NCBI GenBank assembly: GCA_003445095.1
Contig: DLVS01000767.1
Location: 1 to 9,850, forward strand
Origin: Verrucomicrobiales bacterium
GTDB lineage: Bacteria > Verrucomicrobiota > Verrucomicrobiia > Limisphaerales > UBA9464
DNA: 9,850 nt
Direction: 5' to 3'
Shown here: piece after piece, positions 1 to 7,090 of the stretch
How positions within the stretch are numbered: the stretch's first letter is position 1
Layout: every line of letters starts with the position of its first letter
Notes under the pieces: generated by a model
Database searches by the model: none
Seen by the model: only the letters and a program-made list of their open reading frames with translations
What the model was told of the DNA's origin: nothing
Translations under genes and position numbers: made by a program

Positions 1-1
1 A

Positions 2-2200
2 AAATTGCGCAGGCACCAAGCCCGTCGAGTGCTTCTCAAAAACAGGGATCGTTGGCCCGTCGACGAATTGTCCTGCCGAAAGCCTCCTAGTTGGCCTGGT
101 TGGCCCGGACAAAGACAATTCGCTTTCATTTTAACACATGATGTCGAAGGTCCAACGGGCCTAGAGCGGGTCCGCGACCTCGCCGAGCTGGAGCTATCCC
201 TCGGATTCCGCTCTTCCTTCAATTTTATTCCCGAAGGCGCCTATGCTGTCCCTGACAATCTACGGTCCTGGCTGACAAGCCATGGCTTCGAAGTCGGAGT
301 TCATGACCGACACCACGACGGCAAACTTTATTCCTCACGCGCAACTTTCCGAAGCCACGCGGCTCGTATTAACCACTACTTGCGCGAGTGGAATGCAGTC
401 GGCTTTCGTTCTGGATTCATGCATCACCGACTGGCGTGGCTCCATGACCTCAAGATCGACTATGATGCCTCCACCTTTGACATCGATCCGTTCGAGCCTC
501 AGCCCGACGGGATGAGCACAATGTTCCCGTTTTGGGTGCCCAATCCTCTGACCGTCTCCAGCCAGAATGGGCACGATCCGAATCTTCCAATCTTGGGGTC
601 CCTATCTCCCACCGCGCCCTCTTCTCTCAACGAGGTCCGGAAAGGTTACGTGGAACTTCCCTATACCCTGACCCAAGACTCCACTCTGTTTCGCTTTTTG
701 CAGGAGCCGGACTGTCAGATCTGGGTCCGCAAGCTGGCCTGGATCGCCGAGCACGGCGGGATGGCATTGGTCAACGTCCACCCTGATTATATTGATTGGC
801 CCTCTGGGAAATTGTCCCAGTACGGCTATCCTCTTGCTCACTACCGCTCCCTGCTCGAACACGTTCGTGAGTGCTACTCCGATTCAGCCTGGCAGGCGCT
901 GCCCCACCAAGTCTCTACCTTTGTGCGCGAGGCGTACAATGGCACAGGCCCGCGCAAACCTCGCCATATTGGCATGGTCTCTTATAGTGGATTCGAGTCG
1001 GACAACAGGGTGCAACGATATGCGCAGGCTTTGGCGCAACAAGGCGACATCATCAATGTCCTCGCGTTGGCTGGCACCGACGCGTCGCCAACGCCCGCTC
1101 CCGTCGCCGATTCAGGAATCCGTATTCACCACGTCCGACGCCGAAAGCGGGATGAACGCACCAAGTTGGATTTCTTAGTTCGCGTCCTTAAGTTCTGTTG
1201 GCAGTCTTCTCGCCTGCTTATCCGCCTCCATCGTCTCCAACCATTTGACCTCATTCACGTCCATAATGTTCCCGATTTCTTAGTTTTTGTAACGTGGTAT
1301 CCTCGACTCTTCGGCACTCGTATCATTCTCGACCTCCATGATCTCTTGCCGGAATTTTATCAGAGCAAATTCAACATCGAGTCGGACTCTATTACATTCA
1401 AACTACTTTTGTCTTGTGAGCGGGTTTCCTGCCGATATGCGGACCACGTGATTGTCTCTAATGATCTTTGGCAGCAACGCGTCGCCACGCGCTCAGCAGC
1501 GCCCGGCCGCTGCTCCGCAATGGTGAATCACGTCGACGAAACATTGTTCCGGCCCCGACAGTCGACCAAAGTCGGGGCAAACCCAATTGTGATCTTCCCT
1601 GGCGGGTTGCAGCGCCACCAGGGGGTTCACGTCGCCGTTCGCGCCTTCAAGACGTTGATCCAAAAGCATCCCACGGCGAGGCTACATGTCGTTGGTGACG
1701 GACCTGACCTTGAGGCACTATTGACGCTCACTGAATCGCTTGGTCTAACCGAGGTAGTAACGTTTTTTCCAACAGTGCCCCTCGGCGAAGTCTCATTATT
1801 GCTCCATCAGGCCGATGTAGGTGTGGTGCCGAAACTTGCCGAAGGATTCGGCAATGAGGCGTACAGTACAAAGATCATGGAGTTCATGGCGTCTGGGCTC
1901 CCCGTCGTAGCGTCCCGGACGCGCATCGACGAGTACTATTATGGGCAAGGACAAGTATACTTCTTTCGGTCTGGAGACCCGGAAGACCTAGCTCGCGCTC
2001 TCGGGGAGGTCATCAGTGATCCCCTGCTGCGCGCGCAGTTGGTCGCCAGAGGACTTGAGTACTCTAATAAGAATAACTGGAGCCAGCATTCCAAGGAGTA
2101 TACCAGCTTAGTCGATCGACTGCTTGCCGAACGGGAGGTAACTGATGTCGCCTCCAAGCCGAGCACTGCTGGCCATTTCCTGGAAGCTCCAGACTCATAA
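2..2200 (+). CDS. Fused polysaccharide deacetylase-like / GT4 glycosyltransferase (5' partial)
   Basis: One open frame joins two enzymes (residues counted from a TTG at base 5). Residues about 40-300 resemble a NodB-type polysaccharide deacetylase: THDVE at 44-48, a histidine-rich motif with H100 and H104, GFRSGF at 133-138, and VNVHPDY near 257-262. Residues about 320-710 form a GT-B, family GT4 glycosyltransferase: an N-terminal domain beginning HIGMVSYSGFESDNRV, a VGDGPDLE strand near 563-570, and an EX7E motif (E618/E626) in the nucleotide-sugar site. The expected role is cytoplasmic sugar transfer to a lipid-linked glycan; the deacetylase-like part may act on an acetylated sugar (inference). 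The frame is open to the left edge, and codon 2-4 (Lys) plus the Arg-rich first residues look internal, so the true start probably lies upstream. In THDVE the second Asp of the canonical TFDDG motif is replaced, so deacetylase activity is uncertain. The tail overlaps a possible early start of the next gene. Confidence 0.9.
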   Translation, partial: KLRRHQARRVLLKNRDRWPVDELSCRKPPSWPGWPGQRQFAFILTHDVEGPTGLERVRDLAELELSLGFRSSFNFIPEGAYAVPDNLRSWLTSHGFEVGVHDRHHDGKLYSSRATFRSHAARINHYLREWNAVGFRSGFMHHRLAWLHDLKIDYDASTFDIDPFEPQPDGMSTMFPFWVPNPLTVSSQNGHDPNLPILGSLSPTAPSSLNEVRKGYVELPYTLTQDSTLFRFLQEPDCQIWVRKLAWIAEHGGMALVNVHPDYIDWPSGKLSQYGYPLAHYRSLLEHVRECYSDSAWQALPHQVSTFVREAYNGTGPRKPRHIGMVSYSGFESDNRVQRYAQALAQQGDIINVLALAGTDASPTPAPVADSGIRIHHVRRRKRDERTKLDFLVRVLKFCWQSSRLLIRLHRLQPFDLIHVHNVPDFLVFVTWYPRLFGTRIILDLHDLLPEFYQSKFNIESDSITFKLLLSCERVSCRYADHVIVSNDLWQQRVATRSAAPGRCSAMVNHVDETLFRPRQSTKVGANPIVIFPGGLQRHQGVHVAVRAFKTLIQKHPTARLHVVGDGPDLEALLTLTESLGLTEVVTFFPTVPLGEVSLLLHQADVGVVPKLAEGFGNEAYSTKIMEFMASGLPVVASRTRIDEYYYGQGQVYFFRSGDPEDLARALGEVISDPLLRAQLVARGLEYSNKNNWSQHSKEYTSLVDRLLAEREVTDVASKPSTAGHFLEAPDS
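2133..2139 (+). promoter_or_regulatory. Shine-Dalgarno-like GGGAGGT inside the end of the GT4 fusion gene
   Basis: GGGAGGT lies 5 bases before an in-frame ATG at 2145 that would extend the following GT2 protein by 24 residues. It is the clearest Shine-Dalgarno match in front of any start in the window. It may initiate at 2145, or help ribosomes reload for the start at 2217. Confidence 0.4.
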
Positions 2201-2216
2201 CTGCCCTAGACCATGC

Positions 2217-3092
2217 ATGAATAACCATTTTTCATACATTGTTATAACTCCGGCTCGGAACGAACAAGATAATATCGTTCACACGATTGAGTCCATGGTC
2301 AGTCAATCTCTTCGGCCTAGGCGCTGGATCATTGTCAATGATGGATCCACGGATCAAACCGCCACACTTATCGACACCGCCGCACGTAATCATCCTTGGA
2401 TATCTGCTGTACACCGGCCCGACCGAGGCGAGCGCAAACAGGGTGGAGGAGTCGTGGAATCGTTTTACGACGGATTCTCCCGAGTAGGCCAGGAGCCATG
2501 GCATTTTCTCGTTAAGTTGGATGCTGATCTTTCTTTCGGGCCGAATTACTTTCAGCGCTGCCTAAGCAAGTTCTCGCAGGACGCGCGCTTAGGAATTGGC
2601 GGCGGAGACATCGTTCGTGAAGTCGACGGACGCCTTGTCTGCGAGGCTCCCGGCGACCCCCCATTTCACGTCCGAGGTGCGACAAAAATCTATCGCCGCG
2701 AATGTTGGGACGCCATCGGTGGTGTGATCCGCAACACCGGGTGGGATACCGCCGATGAACTGAAGGCCAACATGCTCGGATTCGCCACCTATACCTTCAA
2801 GGACATCCCGTTGCGCCATCATCGGGCCACGGGCAGCGCCGATGGCGTGTGGAAGGATTCGGTGAAAAATGGCCTCGGCGGTTATACGGCAGGCTATCAT
2901 CCGCTATTCATGTTAGCCAAATGTATTAAACGAATTAGTGTCCCGCCATTCTTTGTCTGCTCGGCCGGGCTTTGGTGGGGCTTTTGTCAGGGATATCTCA
3001 CCCGAGCACCCCAGATCGCTGACCCTGCTTTGATTAGCTACGTACGAAACCAACAGCTAAACAAGCTATTGCTGAAACCAAGCATTTGGTAA
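2217..3092 (+). CDS. Glycosyltransferase family 2 (GT-A fold)
   Basis: This 291-residue protein is a GT2 glycosyltransferase that moves a sugar from a nucleotide sugar to a growing glycan at the inner face of the cytoplasmic membrane. Visible motifs are YIVITPARNE at 7-16 (first beta strand and nucleotide site), NDGSTD at 41-46, the metal-binding DAD at 102-104, and GWDTADEL at 175-182 in the acceptor or catalytic-base region. A hydrophobic stretch at about 232-262 may associate with the membrane. Donor and acceptor cannot be read from the sequence. I chose ATG 2217 because it places the conserved first strand six residues from the N-terminus, as is usual for the family, and leaves a 16-base gap after the previous stop. 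An in-frame ATG at 2145 has the better ribosome site but adds a 24-residue Cys/Pro-containing tail not expected for GT2. It is probably co-transcribed with the upstream fusion gene. Confidence 0.9.
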   Translation: MNNHFSYIVITPARNEQDNIVHTIESMVSQSLRPRRWIIVNDGSTDQTATLIDTAARNHPWISAVHRPDRGERKQGGGVVESFYDGFSRVGQEPWHFLVKLDADLSFGPNYFQRCLSKFSQDARLGIGGGDIVREVDGRLVCEAPGDPPFHVRGATKIYRRECWDAIGGVIRNTGWDTADELKANMLGFATYTFKDIPLRHHRATGSADGVWKDSVKNGLGGYTAGYHPLFMLAKCIKRISVPPFFVCSAGLWWGFCQGYLTRAPQIADPALISYVRNQQLNKLLLKPSIW

Positions 3093-3352
3093 CCAAGAGG
3101 CAACTCGTCTGCCGTTGGCCGATCAATTGCACAATTGTTTCCTAGCGTCTCCGCCGGTTCGCCGCACTGCCGGCAATCGTTTCGCTGACTTGGCTTTTCC
3201 CCCCTGCGCCATATTTCGCACAGTCCCATGATGCGGAGAAGGCCACTCAGCCACTATGAATTGGGGCCTTTGCGAGGCTCCGCCTGCGGCCATCGCTTCG
3301 TTGTCATTTCTATCCCGCAATCGCGTGTTTCAGCGCCTCGAACTTTTCCCAC
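3093..3352. other. 260-base non-coding region between the two GT2 genes
   Basis: This stretch separates two same-strand GT2 genes and has no recognisable gene. It contains a sigma-54-type -24/-12 sequence at 3115-3131 and a palindrome at 3124-3137. A 44-codon frame (3228-3362) that overlaps the next start lacks a ribosome site and resembles nothing I know. No hairpin followed by a T-run was seen, so a terminator for the upstream genes is not evident. It probably starts a new transcription unit with a leader of roughly 210 bases. Confidence 0.6.
3115..3131 (+). promoter_or_regulatory. Candidate sigma-54 (RpoN) -24/-12 promoter
   Basis: The sequence TTGGCCGATCAATTGCA matches the RpoN consensus TTGGCACG-N4-TTGCW at TTGGC and at TTGCA. 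The invariant GG (3117-3118) and GC (3129-3130) are separated by exactly 10 bases, as required. The three bases after TTGGC do not match. Transcription would start near 3142 and run toward the GT2 gene at 3353, leaving a leader of about 210 bases. Sigma-54 with EpsI/PrsR-type activators controls EPS and PEP-CTERM/exosortase genes in several phyla, so the context fits. No enhancer sequence or activator gene was identified in this window. Confidence 0.5.
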
Positions 3353-4309
3353 ATGGACATAGTCATCTCAATCGTCAGTTGGAATACCGCCGACTTACTC
3401 CGGAGGTGCCTGCTGTCCCTCCGTCAACACGCGAACCTGAGCAACACTCAAGTAGTAGTAATTGATAACGCTTCTCGAGATGGAACGCCCGAGATGGTCC
3501 GCCGAGAGTTTCCCGACGTAACCCTAATTCAGTCCGGCGGAAATCTCGGCTTCGGGCGAGCACACAATTTGATCGCTTCCGCAACTTCAGAACCTTTTGT
3601 CCTGTTCCTCAATCCTGATACTGAGTTCCGCGACAATGCTGCCGACCGCATGGCCGCCTTTATGAAGGCCCATCCAGAAGTTGGTCTGATGGGTTGTCGG
3701 ATGGTGGACTTGGACGGTGTGGTACAGCAGTTGGGCTTCCAATGGAGGTCGTCACCTGGAACAGAGTTTGTAGCCAACCTGCTCGCGGCCCTCCTTCCAT
3801 ATTCAATTACGCGTCGCATACTACCTTGGCATGACCCCGGCGTCGATGGATATGTCCGAAAACTCTATGGGGGATGCCTACTCGCTCGTCGGGATGTCTT
3901 AAATGCAGTTGGTTGGTTTGATGAGCGGTTCTTCATGTATGGCGAGGATGTTGAGCTTAGCAGGCGTGTCGAGGCCAACGGACGACGGCTGTTTTATCTC
4001 GCTTCAACGCAGGTGATTCATCTCGGCGGTGGGGCCAGCGCCAAGGTGGCCGGCCGATTTTCTACCCTCATGCAATGCGAATCCATCTCAAAGCTGATCG
4101 CTAAATACTATGGGCATCGCGGGCTGCTCTCATACAAATTAACAATATTTATTCGCGCCTTAGTCGTGCTCCTTCTGGTCGGAATCCCCTGTGGCGTGAC
4201 TCGCGTGGTTTCAAACTCGGGTTGGCCTCGATTGGACAATTCCTGGCGGAAACATTCGGCCATGTTGCGCTGGAGCGTCGGGTTGGCCCGCGCCGAGATT
4301 CCCCAATGA
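3353..4309 (+). CDS. Glycosyltransferase family 2, WbbL/rhamnosyltransferase-like
   Basis: This 318-residue protein carries the standard order of motifs for the WbbL-like branch of GT2: VSWNT at 8-12, VIDNASRDGT near 36-45, GNLGFGRAHN at 63-72, NPDTE at 87-91 (the DxD-like metal site), YGGCLLARR at 172-180, and FFMYGEDVELSRR at 193-205 with the likely catalytic-base acidic pair. A hydrophobic segment at about 262-282 near the C-terminus is a likely membrane anchor. Members commonly transfer rhamnose or another deoxyhexose to a lipid-linked oligosaccharide, but the substrate cannot be fixed here. ATG 3353 puts the first strand at the very N-terminus; no Shine-Dalgarno sequence precedes it. The stop overlaps the start of the capA-like gene by four bases (ATGA), so the two proteins are probably made in a coupled way. 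A sigma-54-like promoter lies upstream. Confidence 0.92.
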   Translation: MDIVISIVSWNTADLLRRCLLSLRQHANLSNTQVVVIDNASRDGTPEMVRREFPDVTLIQSGGNLGFGRAHNLIASATSEPFVLFLNPDTEFRDNAADRMAAFMKAHPEVGLMGCRMVDLDGVVQQLGFQWRSSPGTEFVANLLAALLPYSITRRILPWHDPGVDGYVRKLYGGCLLARRDVLNAVGWFDERFFMYGEDVELSRRVEANGRRLFYLASTQVIHLGGGASAKVAGRFSTLMQCESISKLIAKYYGHRGLLSYKLTIFIRALVVLLLVGIPCGVTRVVSNSGWPRLDNSWRKHSAMLRWSVGLARAEIPQ

Positions 4310-5466
4310 ACGAGAACCCACGCACAGCAGTTCGATTGACGTTCGTTGGCGACGTGGCGCTAGGCGGAGATTTCGTGGCGAATGCGCGTCCTGAAGATGC
4401 TCCTTGGACTTATCCATTCGCGTCACTCGAACATCTCATACCGTTAACTGACCTTATGGTGGTCAATCTGGAAGGTCCTTTGGCCAGGGAGGGCGAGCCT
4501 CGGTCAGGTGTGACAGCCCACCTGTACAACGAGCCAGAAGTGATTGATTGGTTCCGACGGTTTCCAACTTGCTTCTGCAACTTGGCCAACAATCACATGC
4601 TGGATTACGGAGCCCCGGCAATGCGTAGCACTCGGCGCCAATTGGCAGCGGCGGGATTGTTCTTTGGTGGATGCGGCAATAATGAGGCTGACGCCTCTGC
4701 CCCCGTTAGGATCACATCGCGAGGTCAATCGATCGCATTAGTTTCCTATACCACCGACGCGCCCCACGTCGGGTCAGTTATCGCGGGGCCGAGCTCTCCT
4801 GGGTGTGCTTCGCTCAACGACCCCGAATCCGTCATCGCCTCGGTTGAGCGAGTCGCTTCCACCGCAGACACAGTGGTGGTGTGCCTTCACTGGGGTCACG
4901 AATTCTATCACTATCCGACTCCGACTCAGGCGCAGTTCGCCCGCCGCTTGCTAGACGCCGGCGCGACGTTGGTCGTTGGACATCACCCCCATGTTCAACA
5001 AGGCATTGAGGAATACCGGGGCGGATTGATCGCCTATAGTCTCGGAAATTTGCTGTTGCCGGAATTTCGCACCGCGGCTGGGCGCGTACAGTATCGAAAG
5101 CCGGTCACCAAGCAATTTGCGATCCTCCAAGTCGAAGTAGCAGGTCGATCGATCCTCCGCTGGAATATCGAGGGTGGAAGCTGCTCGCGAACCTATCGAC
5201 TACTGCCATACAGGGGCCGGACTCAGGAGCAATTTAAAGCATCGATGCACAAGTTATCGGCGCCGCTCCCGTCGCCAGACTACCCAGAATTTTGGGCGCA
5301 GGCGCAAAATCAACGCGGAATCGAGTTGCGCCGAGAATCAGTCCGAGATGCATTGGCGAAGTTATGGCTTGCCGATTGGTCCGCACTTGTTCGGACGCTT
5401 TCTTGGCACGATTTGAAACGCAACGTTCAAAGAGTTTCCGGACTCGTGAGCTCGTATCGCAAATAA
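4306..5466 (+). CDS. CapA family protein (PGA_cap metallophosphatase-like)
   Basis: The 386-residue product fits the CapA/PGA_cap family, which has a calcineurin-like metallophosphoesterase fold. Motifs in order are TFVGDVALGG at 12-21, VVNLEGPL at 52-59, NLANNHMLDYG at 92-102, VCLHWGHE at 192-199, VVGHHPHVQQGIE at 223-235, and AYSLGNLLLPEF at 243-254. The Asp, Asn and His residues match those expected to bind metal. CapA is known from poly-gamma-glutamate capsule synthesis in Bacillus, yet homologues are frequent in polysaccharide clusters, where their reaction is undefined. Unlike Bacillus CapA, no signal peptide or N-terminal membrane helix is visible, which suggests a cytoplasmic protein. 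The start overlaps the preceding stop as ATGA; a longer in-frame start at 4222 would lie deep inside the previous gene and is unlikely. No capB/capC-type poly-glutamate genes are present, so a role in the glycan pathway is inferred. Confidence 0.9.
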   Translation: MNENPRTAVRLTFVGDVALGGDFVANARPEDAPWTYPFASLEHLIPLTDLMVVNLEGPLAREGEPRSGVTAHLYNEPEVIDWFRRFPTCFCNLANNHMLDYGAPAMRSTRRQLAAAGLFFGGCGNNEADASAPVRITSRGQSIALVSYTTDAPHVGSVIAGPSSPGCASLNDPESVIASVERVASTADTVVVCLHWGHEFYHYPTPTQAQFARRLLDAGATLVVGHHPHVQQGIEEYRGGLIAYSLGNLLLPEFRTAAGRVQYRKPVTKQFAILQVEVAGRSILRWNIEGGSCSRTYRLLPYRGRTQEQFKASMHKLSAPLPSPDYPEFWAQAQNQRGIELRRESVRDALAKLWLADWSALVRTLSWHDLKRNVQRVSGLVSSYRK

Positions 5467-5478
5467 GAGCCCTCGTAT

Positions 5479-6837
5479 TTGGTGACGCCGATCGGTCTAG
5501 CTCTCTTAATCGCCCTAATGCTAGGGGTGATGGTTTCACCACGAAAATGGGTCACGGTATGCATGGTTATAGGCACGCTGTACCTCTCGCAGGGATCCGC
5601 CGTACAATTCGCAGGTTTTAACTTTCAGCCAACTCGGATTTTAGGTTATCTTTGTCTTATAAGAGTACTGGTCCGAGGCGAACTGTCGTTCGCGAGACTT
5701 CACCGGATTGACCGGATATTGCTCGTCCTTTACATCTATACGACGTTAATTCTTTTAATTCGCCCTGACGAGAACCGGGCTCTACGCCTGGCCAAATTGA
5801 TGGATGTTCTTTCGGTTTATCTCTCATTCCGAGCATTAATTAGGAGCCCCGACGAGTGGCGATGGTTTTTAAAGATATTTGCCCTTCTTTTAGTGCCCTA
5901 CGTGATGATTCTGGCAGTCGAAAGTTCAACGCGGAGGAATTTGTTCGGTTGGGTTGGCGCCCTAGACAAAATCTGGATGCGCGGAACTAAAATTCGTTGC
6001 CTCGGCAGCTTTCGCCACCCGAGTTTACTAGGATCCGTGGGCGCATGCTTCTTTCCAATGTTCGTCGCTCTGGCGAGAGAGCGATCAAACCGCATGCGGG
6101 GCATCCTTGGAGCGGTCCTCTGCGTCATGATCGTCGGTTTTTCCAATTCAGGCGGCCCCCTAAGCGTCTTTATGGTCTCAGTAGCCGGCTGGGCAATGTG
6201 GCCCATGCGTACCAAAATGCAGCTCTTCCGCCGTGGATTGGTCGCATTTCTCGCGGTGCTCGCGATGGTAATGAAGGCACCGATTTGGTACCTATTGGCA
6301 CGCCTCAGTGCGGTCACCGGTGGCACTGGGTGGCACCGATCGTATCTTATCGATGTCGCCATCCGTAACATTGATAGGTGGTGGCTTGTCGGCCTGCCAC
6401 TTTCCGAAACCAGTACCTGGTTTCCATATGTAATCGCTGCCACCGGCGGTGCTGACATCACGAACCAGTTCATCGCCTTCGGCCTCCAAGGTGGTCTGTT
6501 GGCGATAATCCTGTTCTTCATCTTGCTCTACTTTGCCTTTTCTGATTTGGGGCGAGCGCTTGCCAAGGTGCGTAATTCTTACCGGCTCGCTGGAGAAGAG
6601 GGCCTACTCTGGGCACTAGGCGTCGCGCTTGCCGCTCACATTTCCAACTGGTTGGGGATCACCTATTTTGATCAATTTAACGTGCTGTGGCTCCTTCATC
6701 TCGCAGCCTTAGTGTCCATCTGCGAGTATTTCATGCGTGCGCCGGCACCCCAGTACAGCTTCATCGAAGAAGACTTTGAACTTCAAGCAGGCCCTACCTT
6801 GAACAATCGGTCGAGCCGACCCGCGGGAACCAATTAG
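5479..6837 (+). CDS. O-antigen ligase/polymerase-like integral membrane protein (Wzy-type)
   Basis: This is a polytopic membrane protein of about 452 residues with roughly 11-13 hydrophobic segments, at about 4-20, 24-38, 52-66, 78-95, 108-122, 130-147, 186-199, 206-220, 226-241, 253-268, 334-354, 376-396 and 400-417. The hydrophilic loop between about residues 268 and 334 would be the large periplasmic loop typical of the Wzy/WaaL superfamily. Motifs I associate with EPS-cluster members are GSFRHPSLLGS at 176-186, the GWHRSYLIDVAIRNI region at 284-298, and ITNQFIAFGLQGGL at 327-340. Such proteins polymerise or transfer lipid-linked glycan units on the periplasmic side. The start is TTG 5479 or GTG 5482 (adjacent codons), with no clear Shine-Dalgarno; the gap after the capA stop is 12 bases, so it probably shares that operon. 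Polymerase versus ligase cannot be separated by sequence alone; polymerase is more likely here. Confidence 0.87.
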   Translation: MVTPIGLALLIALMLGVMVSPRKWVTVCMVIGTLYLSQGSAVQFAGFNFQPTRILGYLCLIRVLVRGELSFARLHRIDRILLVLYIYTTLILLIRPDENRALRLAKLMDVLSVYLSFRALIRSPDEWRWFLKIFALLLVPYVMILAVESSTRRNLFGWVGALDKIWMRGTKIRCLGSFRHPSLLGSVGACFFPMFVALARERSNRMRGILGAVLCVMIVGFSNSGGPLSVFMVSVAGWAMWPMRTKMQLFRRGLVAFLAVLAMVMKAPIWYLLARLSAVTGGTGWHRSYLIDVAIRNIDRWWLVGLPLSETSTWFPYVIAATGGADITNQFIAFGLQGGLLAIILFFILLYFAFSDLGRALAKVRNSYRLAGEEGLLWALGVALAAHISNWLGITYFDQFNVLWLLHLAALVSICEYFMRAPAPQYSFIEEDFELQAGPTLNNRSSRPAGTN

Positions 6838-7090
6838 TCGACTGCGCTCCCTGATCCAGAGGAGCGACGGTGTTCTGGACAAATGCTTGATTGTTAGCCT
6901 CATCAATCGCCTACCTCTGTCCGCTCGTTTTAAATCGTTTTCGCTTTATCAGATTTTTCGCTCGCCGCCTTCGAAGGATTTTAATAAAGTCTCTTAAATT
7001 CTGAACCGCTGAACCATGAGTATATTTTCAACCTCTCACCTTCGGTCTCGCGGCGATGCCACGATTCAAAGTCTGAAAGTATGTACCGCG
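6838..7090. other. 253-base non-coding region before the beta-helix gene
   Basis: No gene is recognised here. A 6-base inverted repeat (TCCAGA at 6855-6860, TCTGGA at 6874-6879) lies just after the wzy-like stop, but no T-run follows it. The stretch from about 6925 to 7010 is distinctly richer in A/T than its surroundings and contains a direct repeat TCGTTTT at 6925-6931 and 6935-6941, one helical turn apart. This could hold the promoter for the beta-helix gene, but I found no convincing -35/-10 pair and no sigma-54 motif. Confidence 0.5.

Noticed and set aside
3093..3188. In-frame open stretch after the stop of the first GT2 gene, suggesting readthrough or a truncated end.
   Set aside because: It is about 31 codons, ends in TGA, and the GT2 product already has normal family length.
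3190..3207. A second TTGGC followed by TGC, considered as another sigma-54 promoter.
   Set aside because: The GG-to-GC spacing is 12 bases rather than 10, and the -12 half lacks TTGC.
3228..3362. A 44-codon frame in the leader of the second GT2 gene that overlaps its start codon, a possible leader peptide.
   Set aside because: There is no ribosome site and no recognisable protein, and this length open by chance is not unusual.
4222..4305. Longer in-frame start for the capA-like gene.
   Set aside because: It would overlap the GT2 gene by 88 bases and add residues unlike CapA; the ATGA start at 4306 fits the domain boundary.
5898..6521. A 207-codon open frame on the minus strand within the wzy-like gene.
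   Set aside because: Its translation is rich in Arg, Pro and Thr without recognisable motifs, and it lies wholly opposite a clear membrane-protein gene; it is an antisense shadow.
6855..6879. Inverted repeat TCCAGA/TCTGGA after the wzy-like gene, considered as a terminator.
   Set aside because: The stem is only six pairs with a 13-base loop and no T-run follows.
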